Assembly: GCA_964569245.1 (NCBI GenBank)
Contig: CAZMTK010000007.1
Coordinates: 1-64,000, forward strand
From: JAAYTY01 sp964569245
GTDB taxonomy: Bacteria; Fermentibacterota; Fermentibacteria; Fermentibacterales; Fermentibacteraceae
DNA length: 64,000 nt
Direction: 5' to 3'
This document shows positions 34,130 to 42,899 of the stretch, piece after piece. The position numbers were made by a program, and so were the translations under genes. Numbering within the stretch: the stretch's first letter is position 1; each line of letters opens with the position of its first letter. The notes beneath the pieces were generated by a model. The model saw only the letters and a list, made by a program, of their open reading frames with translations. It did no database searches and was not told the origin of the DNA.

Positions 34130-34146
34130 CACCGGAGCGTTCCCTC

Positions 34147-35607
34147 TTGCGAATAGCTCTCGTAGTCCCGCACTGGGGCAAGGAGTACATCAGGGCTCGT
34201 GACACCAGGGGCATAGCCGGCTGCTGGCCCACGCCAGGCATGCAGTATGTCGCCGCAGCGCTGCGCAGGGCCGGTCACGAGATTCTCTTCCTCGAGGGAT
34301 ACTTCTACTCCAACGAGGAGATGCTGCGCCGCGTCATGGAGTTCAGGGCCGAGGCGGCGGGACTCTATGTGATCTCCATCCTCTGGGACAACGCGAAGCC
34401 GTTCATCGAAGCGTTCAGGCAGGCCTGTCCTGGCGGGCTGACCTTCATTGGAGGGCACGGCGCATCGGCCATGCCCCAAGCGCTCATGAAGGACTGTCCT
34501 GCCCTCGATGCAGTCGTGGTGGGCGAGGGCGAGTACACGACCACCGAGCTCATCGAGGAGTTCTCACGGGGGAGCCGCGACTTCGGCGGCATCGAGGGGC
34601 TCGTCTGGCGCGGAGTCGACGGAGGAATCGTCACGAACCCCCCGAGGCCCGTGATCGAGGATCTGGACGCCCTTCCCTTTCCGGCCGTCGAGCTGTCGGA
34701 GATGGAGAGGTACTCCCCGAGCTTCGAGCAGGTTTCCACCGTTCCCGTGGTGCAGATGCTGGCGAGCAGGGGGTGCACCGGAGGATGCCTCTACTGCTAC
34801 AAGATGTACGGGAGACGCATCAGGCTGCGCGACCCGAAGCTCGTGGTGGACGAGATGGAGAAGTACGTCCGCGAATACGGGGCGAAGGAGATAAAGTTCT
34901 GGGACGAGCACTTCACCTACAGCCACCCCCACACCTATGCCATCTGCGACGAGATAGCGAGGCGGGGCCTGAAGGTTCGCTGGTGGTGCTCGTGCAGGGC
35001 TGACGCCGTGGATCCCCGGATTCTGAGGGCCATGGCACGCGCCGGCTGCTGGTGCATCAACTTCGGTGTGGAGAGCGGAGTGCAGAAGAATCTCGACACG
35101 CTTCTCAAGCGGGAGAAGGTCGAGCGCATCCGCCTGGCCGTGCGCATGGCGCATGCCGCCGGCATCAAGACGCATACGACCTACATCTTCGGCATCCCCG
35201 GGGAGACCTACGAGGAGGGTCTGGAGACCATCAGATTCGCCATATCCCTCGGCTCCTTCACGGTCGAGTTCTTCCCCATCACGCCGTTTCCCGGCACGCC
35301 CCTCTACAAGGGGGTTGAGAAGGGCCTCTTCGGAAGGATGTCCGACCGTCTTGCAGACCAGGGAATGCTCCTCGAGGACCCATGCTTCGTTCCATTCACC
35401 ATGAGCGCCGAACAGATCACAAGCCTCCGCAGACAGGCCTATACGAAGTACTTCCTGAGGCCGTCCTTCCTGCTCTACAGGTTCACGAACATCATGTCCC
35501 CCTTCCAGCTCAGGGCTGTCTTCCACGGCGCGCAGAGCCTTCTGCAGATGCTTGCCGACGAGCTGGCTTCGAGATGGCGGAAGCCGACCAGGCAGTGCTC
35601 GGCATAG
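34147..35607 (+). CDS. B12-binding radical SAM protein
   Basis: 486 residues. The N-terminal ~140 residues form a cobalamin-binding-type Rossmann domain (GMQYVAAALRRAGHEILFLEG, FIGGHGASAMP, VVVGEGEYTTTELIEEF). The radical SAM core has C210-x3-C214-x2-C217 in SRGCTGGCLYC. The overall plan is that of B12-dependent radical SAM enzymes that methylate or rearrange lipids, polyketides or natural products. TTG start at 34147, 17 bases after clpB. It leads a set of glycosyltransferases, so a lipid or glycan substrate is plausible; its reaction is unknown. Confidence 0.85.
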   Translation: MRIALVVPHWGKEYIRARDTRGIAGCWPTPGMQYVAAALRRAGHEILFLEGYFYSNEEMLRRVMEFRAEAAGLYVISILWDNAKPFIEAFRQACPGGLTFIGGHGASAMPQALMKDCPALDAVVVGEGEYTTTELIEEFSRGSRDFGGIEGLVWRGVDGGIVTNPPRPVIEDLDALPFPAVELSEMERYSPSFEQVSTVPVVQMLASRGCTGGCLYCYKMYGRRIRLRDPKLVVDEMEKYVREYGAKEIKFWDEHFTYSHPHTYAICDEIARRGLKVRWWCSCRADAVDPRILRAMARAGCWCINFGVESGVQKNLDTLLKREKVERIRLAVRMAHAAGIKTHTTYIFGIPGETYEEGLETIRFAISLGSFTVEFFPITPFPGTPLYKGVEKGLFGRMSDRLADQGMLLEDPCFVPFTMSAEQITSLRRQAYTKYFLRPSFLLYRFTNIMSPFQLRAVFHGAQSLLQMLADELASRWRKPTRQCSA

Positions 35608-36581
35608 TCATCCCGCTGCACAACTCAGCCCGGACCATCGCCGATGTGGTCGGCGCCCTGCTGCCCGAGCTCCGGCCCGGAGACAGGATTCTCGCAGTGG
35701 ACGACAGGTCCTCCGACGGCTCCCCCGAGGTCTGCACCTCTCTGGGGATCGAAGTGGTGCCGAGCGACCGGCAGCCAGGCGCTGCGGGCACGAGGAACTC
35801 GGGCGCGGCAAGGTGCGGCGGGAGCTGGATCCTTTTCGTGGACAGCGATGCAGTAGCCCCGGCCGGCTGGAGGGAAGCCCTGGAGGAGGGGATGAGGGAA
35901 GCCGACGCAGTGCAGGCGGTATATGCCGCCGGAGCCCCGGGGCGGAGCGCGTCCACCTTCTACAAGAACTTCTACTACCACTACACTTTCACCCGGAGGA
36001 TCCGCACCAGGTTCATACCCGGCTGCGGCACCTTCTTCTTCGCCGTGAGGAGGGACCTCTTCGAGAGGCTCGGCGGCTTCGACGAGAGGATAGCCGGTGC
36101 GACCGTGGAGGACGCTGATTTCGCGGCCAGGCTGACTGCGGCCTCGGGGAGGATACTGCTCCTCAAGGACCTGGAGGTCTACCACCTCAGGGAGTACGAC
36201 TTTCCCGGGCTGATGAAGTACGACTGGCGCATGATAAGGGCCAAGGCAATGTACATGGCGAGGCGCGACCGGGGGCATGGACGCCTCTCCCTCTCGATGG
36301 CCGGCGCGGAGGAGATGTCGTCCGTCGCGGTCGGAGCTCTTTCGGTATGGCTCACCGCGGCGGGCGCCGCTGCGTCCTTCGCCCATCCGGCCGGCACCGC
36401 CCTCCTCGCTGCGGGAGCCGCCTCGCTCGTCCTGTCGCAGGCGCGCTTCTGGGCAGCCTCCGTCGCGACGGGAGGGCTCCGGGGGCTCCGCGCATGCCTC
36501 GTCGGGATACCCGACCTCGCTCTGGTGGTTCCCGCCGCCGCATCCGCCCTTGCGTCCGTCCTGGTCGGCCGGCGCTACTGA
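35574..36581 (+). CDS. Family 2 glycosyltransferase with C-terminal membrane anchor
   Basis: 335 residues. The N-terminal GT-A domain has IVIPLHNSARTIADVV, ILAVDDRSSDGSPEV, the acceptor-binding FVDSDAVAPAGW and TVEDADFAARLTAA. The last ~90 residues hold two or three membrane helices. ATG at 35574 overlaps the radical SAM gene by 34 bases; GTG 35595 is an alternative. The stop overlaps the next start (TGATG). Probably transfers sugar to a lipid carrier at the inner membrane. Confidence 0.8.
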   Translation: MAEADQAVLGIVIPLHNSARTIADVVGALLPELRPGDRILAVDDRSSDGSPEVCTSLGIEVVPSDRQPGAAGTRNSGAARCGGSWILFVDSDAVAPAGWREALEEGMREADAVQAVYAAGAPGRSASTFYKNFYYHYTFTRRIRTRFIPGCGTFFFAVRRDLFERLGGFDERIAGATVEDADFAARLTAASGRILLLKDLEVYHLREYDFPGLMKYDWRMIRAKAMYMARRDRGHGRLSLSMAGAEEMSSVAVGALSVWLTAAGAAASFAHPAGTALLAAGAASLVLSQARFWAASVATGGLRGLRACLVGIPDLALVVPAAASALASVLVGRRY

Positions 36582-38341
36582 TGAGACGAATCGCTGCGGT
36601 ACTGGCCGGGTCGGCGGCGCTTGCAGGGGCCTACTTCGTTGCCTCTGAAGGGATGCGCGACGGTCCGGCGCTGAAGCTTCTACAGCTCTGCACTCTGGTC
36701 CCGTCGGTCCTCCTCGCGGCCTGGGCCGGGTCGGGCCTGATCAGGGGCGACCTCGGCGCAGCCGTTTCGAGGATGCTCTCCCGGCCTTCATCCGCTGTTT
36801 TCGTGGCAGTGCTGGCCGCATGGGTCTTCGTCTTCTCGACATGGACCGCCCTGGTGCCGCTGCAAGGCATCCCGAGGGGCGGTGACGAGACGGCCTACCT
36901 GTTCCAGTCGAGAATACTGGAGAGGGGGCGTCTGTGGGCGCCCGCTCCGCCCGTGGCCGATCCCGGGAGGTTCTTCCCGTTCCGCCACCTGATCCTGGAC
37001 GACGGACGCTGGTTCACCATGTACACGCCCCTGCACGCGCTCCTGATGGCTCCCTTCACGTCCGCCGGCCTGCACTCGCTCATGGGTCCTCTCGAGGGAG
37101 CGCTCTCCATCGCAGGGGCATTCATCCTGCTGTCGCTCCTCACAGGCGCTCAGGCCGCCCGGAAGGCCGCTCTGGTGATGGCGGTCTCGCCCTTCTTCCT
37201 TCTGATGAGCGCGACGAGGATGGCCCACAACACGACCCTGCTGTTCGTGGTCTGCGGGGCTCTGCTGGTGACGGTCGCCGTCAGGAGGCGGAAGCCCGCT
37301 CTCTGCCTGGCCGGGGGGTTCCTCCTGGGGCTCGCCGTCAACGCCAAGCCGTATCCGGACATTGCCTGGATCCCGTTCGTTCTGCTCTCGCTCTGGTACC
37401 ATGGAGGACCCCTCAGACTTCGCTGCATTGCCCTGACCGTCGTCGGCGCGGTTCCTGCGGCGGCCCTCCTCCTGCTGACCAACGCCGCATACACGGGTGA
37501 CCCCTTCACGGCGGCCTACAACCTGGCAAGGGGCGGCAGCCTCCTCGGCTTCGGGCCCGACAAGGCATGGTATCCCGAGTACGGCGATCACGCGCACACC
37601 CCGCTGCGCGGTCTCATGAACATCGCACGGCAGGCGGGCGCGGCGTCCAACTCCCTCCTCGGCTGGCCGCTGATCTCTCTGGTTCCAGCCCTCTGGGCCC
37701 TCGTGCGCGCCAGGGGGCATCCGGAACGGCTCTGGGGCTGGGGACTGGCCGCCGGGTTCGCCTTCCTTCTCTGGTTCCATTATTCCGCATCGGTGGACTA
37801 CGGCCCCCGGCACTACTTCACGCTTCTGCCCGTGATGTGCGCACTGACTGCGGCAGGCCTCGGGGAGGCCGCAGATGCGGCCAGACACAGTCTGGGGGAG
37901 AGGGGCGGCAGCTTCGTCACTCTGGCTGCTGCAGGGCTGTTCGCCCTTTCGGCGATCTTCTACATGCCTTCGCAGATCGCCCTCAGAGGCGGGAGGTGGA
38001 TGGCTGTGGACAGGGATCCCATCGACCTCGCCCGGGAGCGCTGCGAGTTTCCCGCCCTTGTCTTCATGCAGGCAAGCGAGCACGGCTATCCGAACATCGT
38101 GAGCGGTCTCAACGCCACCTCTCCATTCCTCGACGGAGAAATGGTCTTCTGCGCTCACCAGGAGCCCGAGGAGGACATGGAGCTCATGGCTGCCCTCCCG
38201 CTGAGGAAACCCTATCTTTACTGGTTCGACGGAGTCGAGGGGCACATCGAGGAATGGACGCCGGAAGAGGCCGCAAGGCTGTCGCCGGCCAGGAGCGTCA
38301 TGGGCCCGGGAGATTCGTTCCTTCAGGAGGACGCCAGGTGA
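36581..38341 (+). CDS. Polytopic membrane glycosyltransferase (GT-C/PMT-like)
   Basis: 586 residues, about ten membrane helices. The first large loop contains RGGDETAYLFQSRILERGRLW, the Asp-Glu region seen in GT39/ArnT/PMT-type enzymes that use polyprenyl-phosphate sugars. A soluble C-terminal tail of about 100 residues lacks recognised motifs. ATG overlaps the previous stop (TGATG) and the stop overlaps the next GTG (GTGA), binding the three genes together. Acceptor unknown. Confidence 0.7.
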   Translation: MRRIAAVLAGSAALAGAYFVASEGMRDGPALKLLQLCTLVPSVLLAAWAGSGLIRGDLGAAVSRMLSRPSSAVFVAVLAAWVFVFSTWTALVPLQGIPRGGDETAYLFQSRILERGRLWAPAPPVADPGRFFPFRHLILDDGRWFTMYTPLHALLMAPFTSAGLHSLMGPLEGALSIAGAFILLSLLTGAQAARKAALVMAVSPFFLLMSATRMAHNTTLLFVVCGALLVTVAVRRRKPALCLAGGFLLGLAVNAKPYPDIAWIPFVLLSLWYHGGPLRLRCIALTVVGAVPAAALLLLTNAAYTGDPFTAAYNLARGGSLLGFGPDKAWYPEYGDHAHTPLRGLMNIARQAGAASNSLLGWPLISLVPALWALVRARGHPERLWGWGLAAGFAFLLWFHYSASVDYGPRHYFTLLPVMCALTAAGLGEAADAARHSLGERGGSFVTLAAAGLFALSAIFYMPSQIALRGGRWMAVDRDPIDLARERCEFPALVFMQASEHGYPNIVSGLNATSPFLDGEMVFCAHQEPEEDMELMAALPLRKPYLYWFDGVEGHIEEWTPEEAARLSPARSVMGPGDSFLQEDAR

Positions 38342-39072
38342 AGGGCTTCAGGCTCGGTGAATCGAGAGTGCTCTGCTACATGCCGGCCTACAATGCGGTA
38401 GGATCGCTGGAGAGCGTGGTGCGAGCCATCCCTGACGAGGCGTGGGGGTGCATCAGCCGCCTTCTGGTAGTTGACGACGGCTCGAAGGACGACACTGCCG
38501 CAGTGGCTAGAGGCCTGGCAGGGGAGTTTCCCGCGGTTCTCGCAGTGAGCCACGAACGCAACCTGGGCTACGGAGCCGCTCAGAAGACGGCTATGGCATG
38601 GGCTCTCGAGAACGGCATGGACGCCGCGGTGATGCTCCATTCCGACGGGCAGTATCCACCCGAGCACCTCTGCCGAATGCTGAAGCCGATGGAGGAGGGA
38701 GCCGACGTCGTCGGCGGCAGCAGGACGATGTTCGGAGACATGAGGAAGGGCGGGATGTCCCCGGCACGCTACTACGGAACAATCTGGCTCAACGCCCTCG
38801 AGAACCTGGTGTTCCGGCAGAATCTCACTTCATACCACAGCGGCTACAAGGCCTACACAAGGGATGCACTGGAGAGGATACCGTTCATGCGGTACTCCGA
38901 CACATTCAACTTCGACAGCGAGATGCTTGTAGGGGCCGTCAGAGCGCGTCTGGAGATCAGAGAGGTCCCCATCCCGACCATTCATGGCAGGGGATACTCC
39001 AGCCTCAAGCCCATCCCGTACGGGCTTTCGGTCCTTCACACGCTTCTGAGGTATGTCACCGGGAGGATCTAG
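38338..39072 (+). CDS. Family 2 glycosyltransferase (dolichyl-phosphate mannose synthase-like)
   Basis: 244 residues. MPAYNAVGSLESVV, LLVVDDGSKDDTAA, GYGAAQKTAMAWAL and the metal-binding HSDGQYPPEHL are the GT2 catalytic blocks; the late RGYSSLKPIPYGLSVL segment resembles polyprenyl-phosphate glucosyl/mannosyltransferases. GTG at 38338 overlaps the preceding stop. Such enzymes typically make the lipid-linked sugar used by a GT-C partner, which here is the preceding gene. Confidence 0.82.
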   Translation: MKGFRLGESRVLCYMPAYNAVGSLESVVRAIPDEAWGCISRLLVVDDGSKDDTAAVARGLAGEFPAVLAVSHERNLGYGAAQKTAMAWALENGMDAAVMLHSDGQYPPEHLCRMLKPMEEGADVVGGSRTMFGDMRKGGMSPARYYGTIWLNALENLVFRQNLTSYHSGYKAYTRDALERIPFMRYSDTFNFDSEMLVGAVRARLEIREVPIPTIHGRGYSSLKPIPYGLSVLHTLLRYVTGRI

Positions 39073-39081
39073 ACCGGTGCC

Positions 39082-39094
39082 GGGCCGACGGCCC
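39082..39094. terminator. Short hairpin between convergent glycosyltransferase genes
   Basis: GGGCC-GAC-GGCCC, possibly extended by TGCC/GGCA flanks, in the 53-base gap between convergent genes. It could terminate both transcripts. Weak on its own. Confidence 0.35.
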
Positions 39095-39125
39095 CTGATG
39101 GCAGCCGCCCAGCCCTCGTCGCATC

Positions 39126-40157
39126 CTAGTACCTCCTCCTCGCGAGGAAGCCCAGGGTGCCCCAGACGATTCCCCAGCCGAGCACGATTAGATCCAGAAG
39201 GCACAGCGCTGTGAACGGAACAAGCACTTTCACGCCAAGCGAGTTAACGCTTTTACGCAGGAACCGTGAACACAGCATCAGCGCTGCTGCCGGCATGGCC
39301 AGGGCGGTTGGCAGGAGGATGGGGAGCACGCTCCCCGCGAGGAGGGCGACGCTCCAGGCGGCCAGGCATGCCTGGCCGACAAGCATGCAGAGTATCGCGA
39401 GAACGGTCAGCCGGCTGTGGTGCGTGCCGGTGTCCCTGAGGTTCACGTACCTCATGAGCAGCCTGTTCTTCACGGACCGCCAGGCGCTCCGCGCCTGGGA
39501 TGCAGCCATCCGGAACCGCCGCCTCGCGAAGGCCGGCAAGGTGTAGCATGCCAGGTGCGTGACCTGGAGGTCCCTCTCCAGAAGAATCGAGTATCCGGCG
39601 TCCGATATGGCGTAGCCCAGTTCCTCGTCCTCCACCGTAGGGTCAGGTATGTCTTCGTTGAAACCGCCGAGGGCGGCGAAGACGTCCTTCCTCACAGCAG
39701 CGCACCATGTCGCGAACACTGCTGCAGACCGATCCCCTCTTATCGAGGCGAGCGCCAGGTGGTAGTAGAAATTCTGGTAGGAGGACACCAGGTCGGTTGC
39801 CGGGCAGGAGGGGGTGTAGATGGTCTGCACCGCGGCGACCGACGGGTCCTTGAAGACCTGCCTCATCCGCTCCACGAGTCCGGGAGGAACGAGCACGTCG
39901 GAATCTACGAACAGAACGACCTCGGATGTCGCTGCGGCAGCGCCCTCGTTGCGAGCCCTCGCCGGCCCCCGCCTGACGGCCATCTCGATTACCCTGGCCC
40001 CGCAGCTCCGAGCTTCGCGACCGGTTCCGTCAGTCGAAGCGTCGTCGACCACTATGATCTCGTCCGGCACGTCGGCCCCCCCCGAGAGCGAGGCGAGGCA
40101 CCTCCGCATCCATCTCTCGGAGTTGCGCGCAGGAATTACCGCAGCTATGCTGACCAG
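39126..40157 (-). CDS. Family 2 glycosyltransferase with C-terminal membrane helices
   Basis: 343 residues if the CTG at 40157 is the start; AGGAGG lies 6 bases upstream and this places AAVIPARNSERW at the N-terminus as in other GT2s. Catalytic blocks are IIVVDDASTDGTG, FVDSDVLVPPGL and DPTVEDEELGYAI. The final ~110 residues hold three helices and end in a basic tail. Closest in layout to the GT2 at 35574. Upstream in-frame candidates are a TTG near 40207 or an ATG further out, both without a good binding site. Confidence 0.75.
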   Translation of the reverse strand: MVSIAAVIPARNSERWMRRCLASLSGGADVPDEIIVVDDASTDGTGREARSCGARVIEMAVRRGPARARNEGAAAATSEVVLFVDSDVLVPPGLVERMRQVFKDPSVAAVQTIYTPSCPATDLVSSYQNFYYHLALASIRGDRSAAVFATWCAAVRKDVFAALGGFNEDIPDPTVEDEELGYAISDAGYSILLERDLQVTHLACYTLPAFARRRFRMAASQARSAWRSVKNRLLMRYVNLRDTGTHHSRLTVLAILCMLVGQACLAAWSVALLAGSVLPILLPTALAMPAAALMLCSRFLRKSVNSLGVKVLVPFTALCLLDLIVLGWGIVWGTLGFLARRRY

Positions 40158-40170
40158 AAGGAGCCTCCTG

Positions 40171-41049
40171 GTGAAGGGACCGTCATTGCCGTCAGGCAGG
40201 TACAATAAGAACGGGCGTCCGGACCGGCAAAACCGGCGCACCGAGGCCGTCGTGGCGGCCGTCGTAATGGCGGTGTTCCTGGTGTCTGACATGGCGGGAG
40301 CACCCATGATCTCGGCTGCTCTCGCAGCGGGTGCAGGGGCGGCGGGAACCGTGATTCTTCTTGTCACGACGAAGCGGCTGAGGCCCGCGCCCTTCGCGGA
40401 GGGCCTCCTGTTCGCCGGAGTGGCTGCGGGGGCGCATCTCCTGTCCCGTCTGGGAATCCGCGGGATGGCGCTGCCTCTCGGTCAGGCCGCCGTATCGGTG
40501 CTCCTTCTGACCGGAGGCGGGGGCATGCCGGGGCTCCCCGCGATGCCTGCAGCCTCTACCAGGGTCGCCGCCTCGGTCATGCTCGCTGCGGCCGCTGTCG
40601 AAGCTGCTATCGCTGCATGGCTCGATCCTGGCCCGGTGCCGCTCTGGGGGGCGCTGGCCGTCTCGACGGCTACAGCGGCCGCCCTCGCGAGAAGGGCTGC
40701 GGAGAGGAGCGCCGGGTTCTCCTCCTTCAATCTCGACCGCACGGCGGACGGCCGCTTCAAGGTGCTCGCCGGTGGCAGCGAGATATGCCGGTTCGAAATG
40801 CACGGCACCGGCTCTCTGGCTTCGGTGACCGGGCTGGTGGTATCTTCCGGCTCACGCGGATGGCTCGCACTGGAGGGGGTCGGGGAGGCCGCCTCACGCG
40901 AGGGCTACTCGGCGATACTGCTGGACGGCGACCCGGTGGAGGAGACGGCCCTGCTCCAGGCGGGCTTCTCGAGGAGGGAGGGCGGATGGCACAGGGTGAT
41001 TCCTGTCACGAGCAGGAGGGCGGTCATAGACCGGGGAAGGCCTGGATAG
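40171..41049 (+). CDS. Predicted membrane protein, function unknown
   Basis: 292 residues from GTG 40171 (AAGGAG 7 bases upstream). Five or so alanine-rich helices occupy about residues 25-175; the C-terminal ~110 residues are soluble with a compact beta-rich look (GRFKVLAGGSEICRFEMHGTG). No family recognised. Its start region lies back to back with that of the minus-strand glycosyltransferase. The 3' end overlaps the next gene by 64 bases. Confidence 0.5.
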   Translation: MKGPSLPSGRYNKNGRPDRQNRRTEAVVAAVVMAVFLVSDMAGAPMISAALAAGAGAAGTVILLVTTKRLRPAPFAEGLLFAGVAAGAHLLSRLGIRGMALPLGQAAVSVLLLTGGGGMPGLPAMPAASTRVAASVMLAAAAVEAAIAAWLDPGPVPLWGALAVSTATAAALARRAAERSAGFSSFNLDRTADGRFKVLAGGSEICRFEMHGTGSLASVTGLVVSSGSRGWLALEGVGEAASREGYSAILLDGDPVEETALLQAGFSRREGGWHRVIPVTSRRAVIDRGRPG

Positions 41050-42242
41050 CCGTCGCTCCCGCAGTTCTCCTGTTCGGGCTCTTCCTCTATGAGATCTCCG
41101 GAATCTGGCACCCTCTCGTGATCCTCGGAGCGCTGGGGTTCTTCCTGTGGCCCGAGAGACGGACAGACTGGGTGAGGAGGCTGCTCTACACGGCGCTGGG
41201 GCTCGCCTCTGTCTGGCTGCTCTGGCTTCTCCGCAGAATCCTGGCGCCGCTCCTGATCGCCCTCTCCCTCGCGTACGTCTTCAAGCCCGTGGTGGAATGG
41301 CTCTGCGGCAACGCAGGCAGATGGCGTCCGCTGAGGCTGAGCAGGTCCTTCGCGAGCTTGCTCGTAACGGTCCTCCTCTTCGGCTTCGCGGGCTTCCTCG
41401 GCGCTGAGATTGGAAGCCTGCTGATAAACCAGTCGGAGGAGCTGGCGAGGCTCACGACCGGGGCCGGGGAGGCTGTGAGGCGGGCCATTCCGCCGTCGTG
41501 GTCGGACAACGAGATCCTCTACAGCATCGCGGAAGACATAGCCTCGACGGTGGAGGAGTTCGTCGCGGGCATACCCCGGCTCTCGCGCGAGATAGACAGC
41601 GCCCTCGCCTTCGCCGCCACGGGGGCGCTCGGGGTTCTGATGACACTGATCATCTTCTACTACTGCGTGAAGGACTTCAACCGGCTCCTCTCGGACTTCT
41701 CGCACAGGATCCTGCCCGCGAGGTTCAGGATCTTCGCCGAGTCCCGCGCAGGAAGGCACAGCGTGACGCTGAGGAAGTTCCTCGGCGGCTACTTCATCAC
41801 GAGCAGCGTCGTCTTCGTGCTCACGCTGGCCCTTCTTCTCGCTTTCCGCATCAGGCTCGCCCTGGTGCTGGCTCTGCTGGCCGCCGTGCTCAACATCGTG
41901 CCCGTGGTGGGCTTCTGGGCGAGCACGGCCGTGACTCTGGTCGTTGCGCTTTCGACGGGGGTGGCCCTCGGCCCGGTTCTGCTCCTGGGGCTCGGCCTCG
42001 CGCTGATCAACGTTTTCGAGGGCAACATGCTGCAGCCGAGGATACTCAGTCCCCGGGTGGGGCTGCACCCCGTGGCGGTGATCGTCAGCATGGGCGTCTT
42101 CGGAAAGCTGCTGGGCATCCCCGGAATCCTCCTCGGGGTTCCCCTCGCCGCCATCGCGACCAGGGAGTGGGAGGATTTCAAGGATCGCTGGGAGCGCGAT
42201 GAGAAGCCGCACGAGGACGGTCCGACCGGCGGAGACTCCTGA
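40986..42242 (+). CDS. AI-2E-family transporter (PerM-like permease)
   Basis: 418 residues, eight or so membrane helices. The family pattern is present: an N-terminal pair of helices, LRRILAPLLIALSLAYVFKPVVEWL, a long amphipathic central segment (about 150-215), and the conserved C-terminal FEGNMLQPRILSPRVGLHPVAVIVSM then LGIPGILLGVPLAAI. Some members export signalling molecules or act as Na+/H+ antiporters; the role here is open. ATG at 40986 has GGAGGGAGGG upstream and overlaps the preceding gene by 64 bases, which is unusual. Confidence 0.85.
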   Translation: MAQGDSCHEQEGGHRPGKAWIAVAPAVLLFGLFLYEISGIWHPLVILGALGFFLWPERRTDWVRRLLYTALGLASVWLLWLLRRILAPLLIALSLAYVFKPVVEWLCGNAGRWRPLRLSRSFASLLVTVLLFGFAGFLGAEIGSLLINQSEELARLTTGAGEAVRRAIPPSWSDNEILYSIAEDIASTVEEFVAGIPRLSREIDSALAFAATGALGVLMTLIIFYYCVKDFNRLLSDFSHRILPARFRIFAESRAGRHSVTLRKFLGGYFITSSVVFVLTLALLLAFRIRLALVLALLAAVLNIVPVVGFWASTAVTLVVALSTGVALGPVLLLGLGLALINVFEGNMLQPRILSPRVGLHPVAVIVSMGVFGKLLGIPGILLGVPLAAIATREWEDFKDRWERDEKPHEDGPTGGDS

Positions 42243-42257
42243 TTCCGGGCTCCAGGC

Positions 42258-42899
42258 TCAGTCCAGCCTCTCCTCCAGCCAGGGATCGCCTCTGTCGTGG
42301 TATCCACGCCGTTCCCAGTAGCCGGGACGGTCCTCGCCCAGGAATTCAAGCCCCGTCACCCACTTGGCCGACTTGTAGGCGTACAGGTCGGGAACGAGCA
42401 GCCTGACCGGGAAGCCATGCTCCGGAGCAAGGGGCTCTCCCTCGAAGAGGAACGCCAGCAAGACTCCTTCGCGAGAGAAGCTCTCCATCGGAACGTTCGT
42501 CGCATAGCCGTCGGCGCAGTGGACCATCACCGACACCGCCGAGCTGTCCGGTCCGGCCAGACCGATGACCGCCCTGGACGGGATTCCCGTCCATTCGTCA
42601 CCGAGGCGGGACCACCCGGTGACGCAGTGGAAGTCGAGGGTGTCGGTCACCGGGCCCAGAGAGAGGAACTCCTCCCATGACAGCGTCGTGTCGTGCTCCA
42701 CGAGGCCCCAGATGTGGAGGCTCCATTCGGCTGAGCTCATCTCCACTCCGCCGAGAGCGGAGTAGACGGGGAAGCTGTCTGTAGCTGTCTGCCCCGGCGG
42801 CAGCCTCGGCGGCTCCCCGGATCCGCAGGCGGCGTTGAACGCCAGGAGGGCGCATGCCGCCGAGAGCCCTCCCGGTCCGGCCGAGAATTCCCTGATCAC
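42258..42899 (-). CDS. Sulfite-oxidase-fold molybdopterin-binding lipoprotein
   Basis: 213 residues. The Moco-binding core has LDFHCVTGWSRLGDEWTGIP, with the molybdenum-ligand Cys, then MVHCADGYATNVPM and EHGFPVRLLVPDLYAYKSAKWV. Length fits a bare Moco domain without heme or dimerisation parts. The N-terminus is a short signal with a weak lipobox (NAACG) and no twin-arginine, although such enzymes normally use Tat. GTG overlaps the stop of the upstream adaptor gene (GTGA). Likely oxidoreductase in the envelope; electron partner unknown. Confidence 0.8.
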   Translation of the reverse strand: MIREFSAGPGGLSAACALLAFNAACGSGEPPRLPPGQTATDSFPVYSALGGVEMSSAEWSLHIWGLVEHDTTLSWEEFLSLGPVTDTLDFHCVTGWSRLGDEWTGIPSRAVIGLAGPDSSAVSVMVHCADGYATNVPMESFSREGVLLAFLFEGEPLAPEHGFPVRLLVPDLYAYKSAKWVTGLEFLGEDRPGYWERRGYHDRGDPWLEERLD

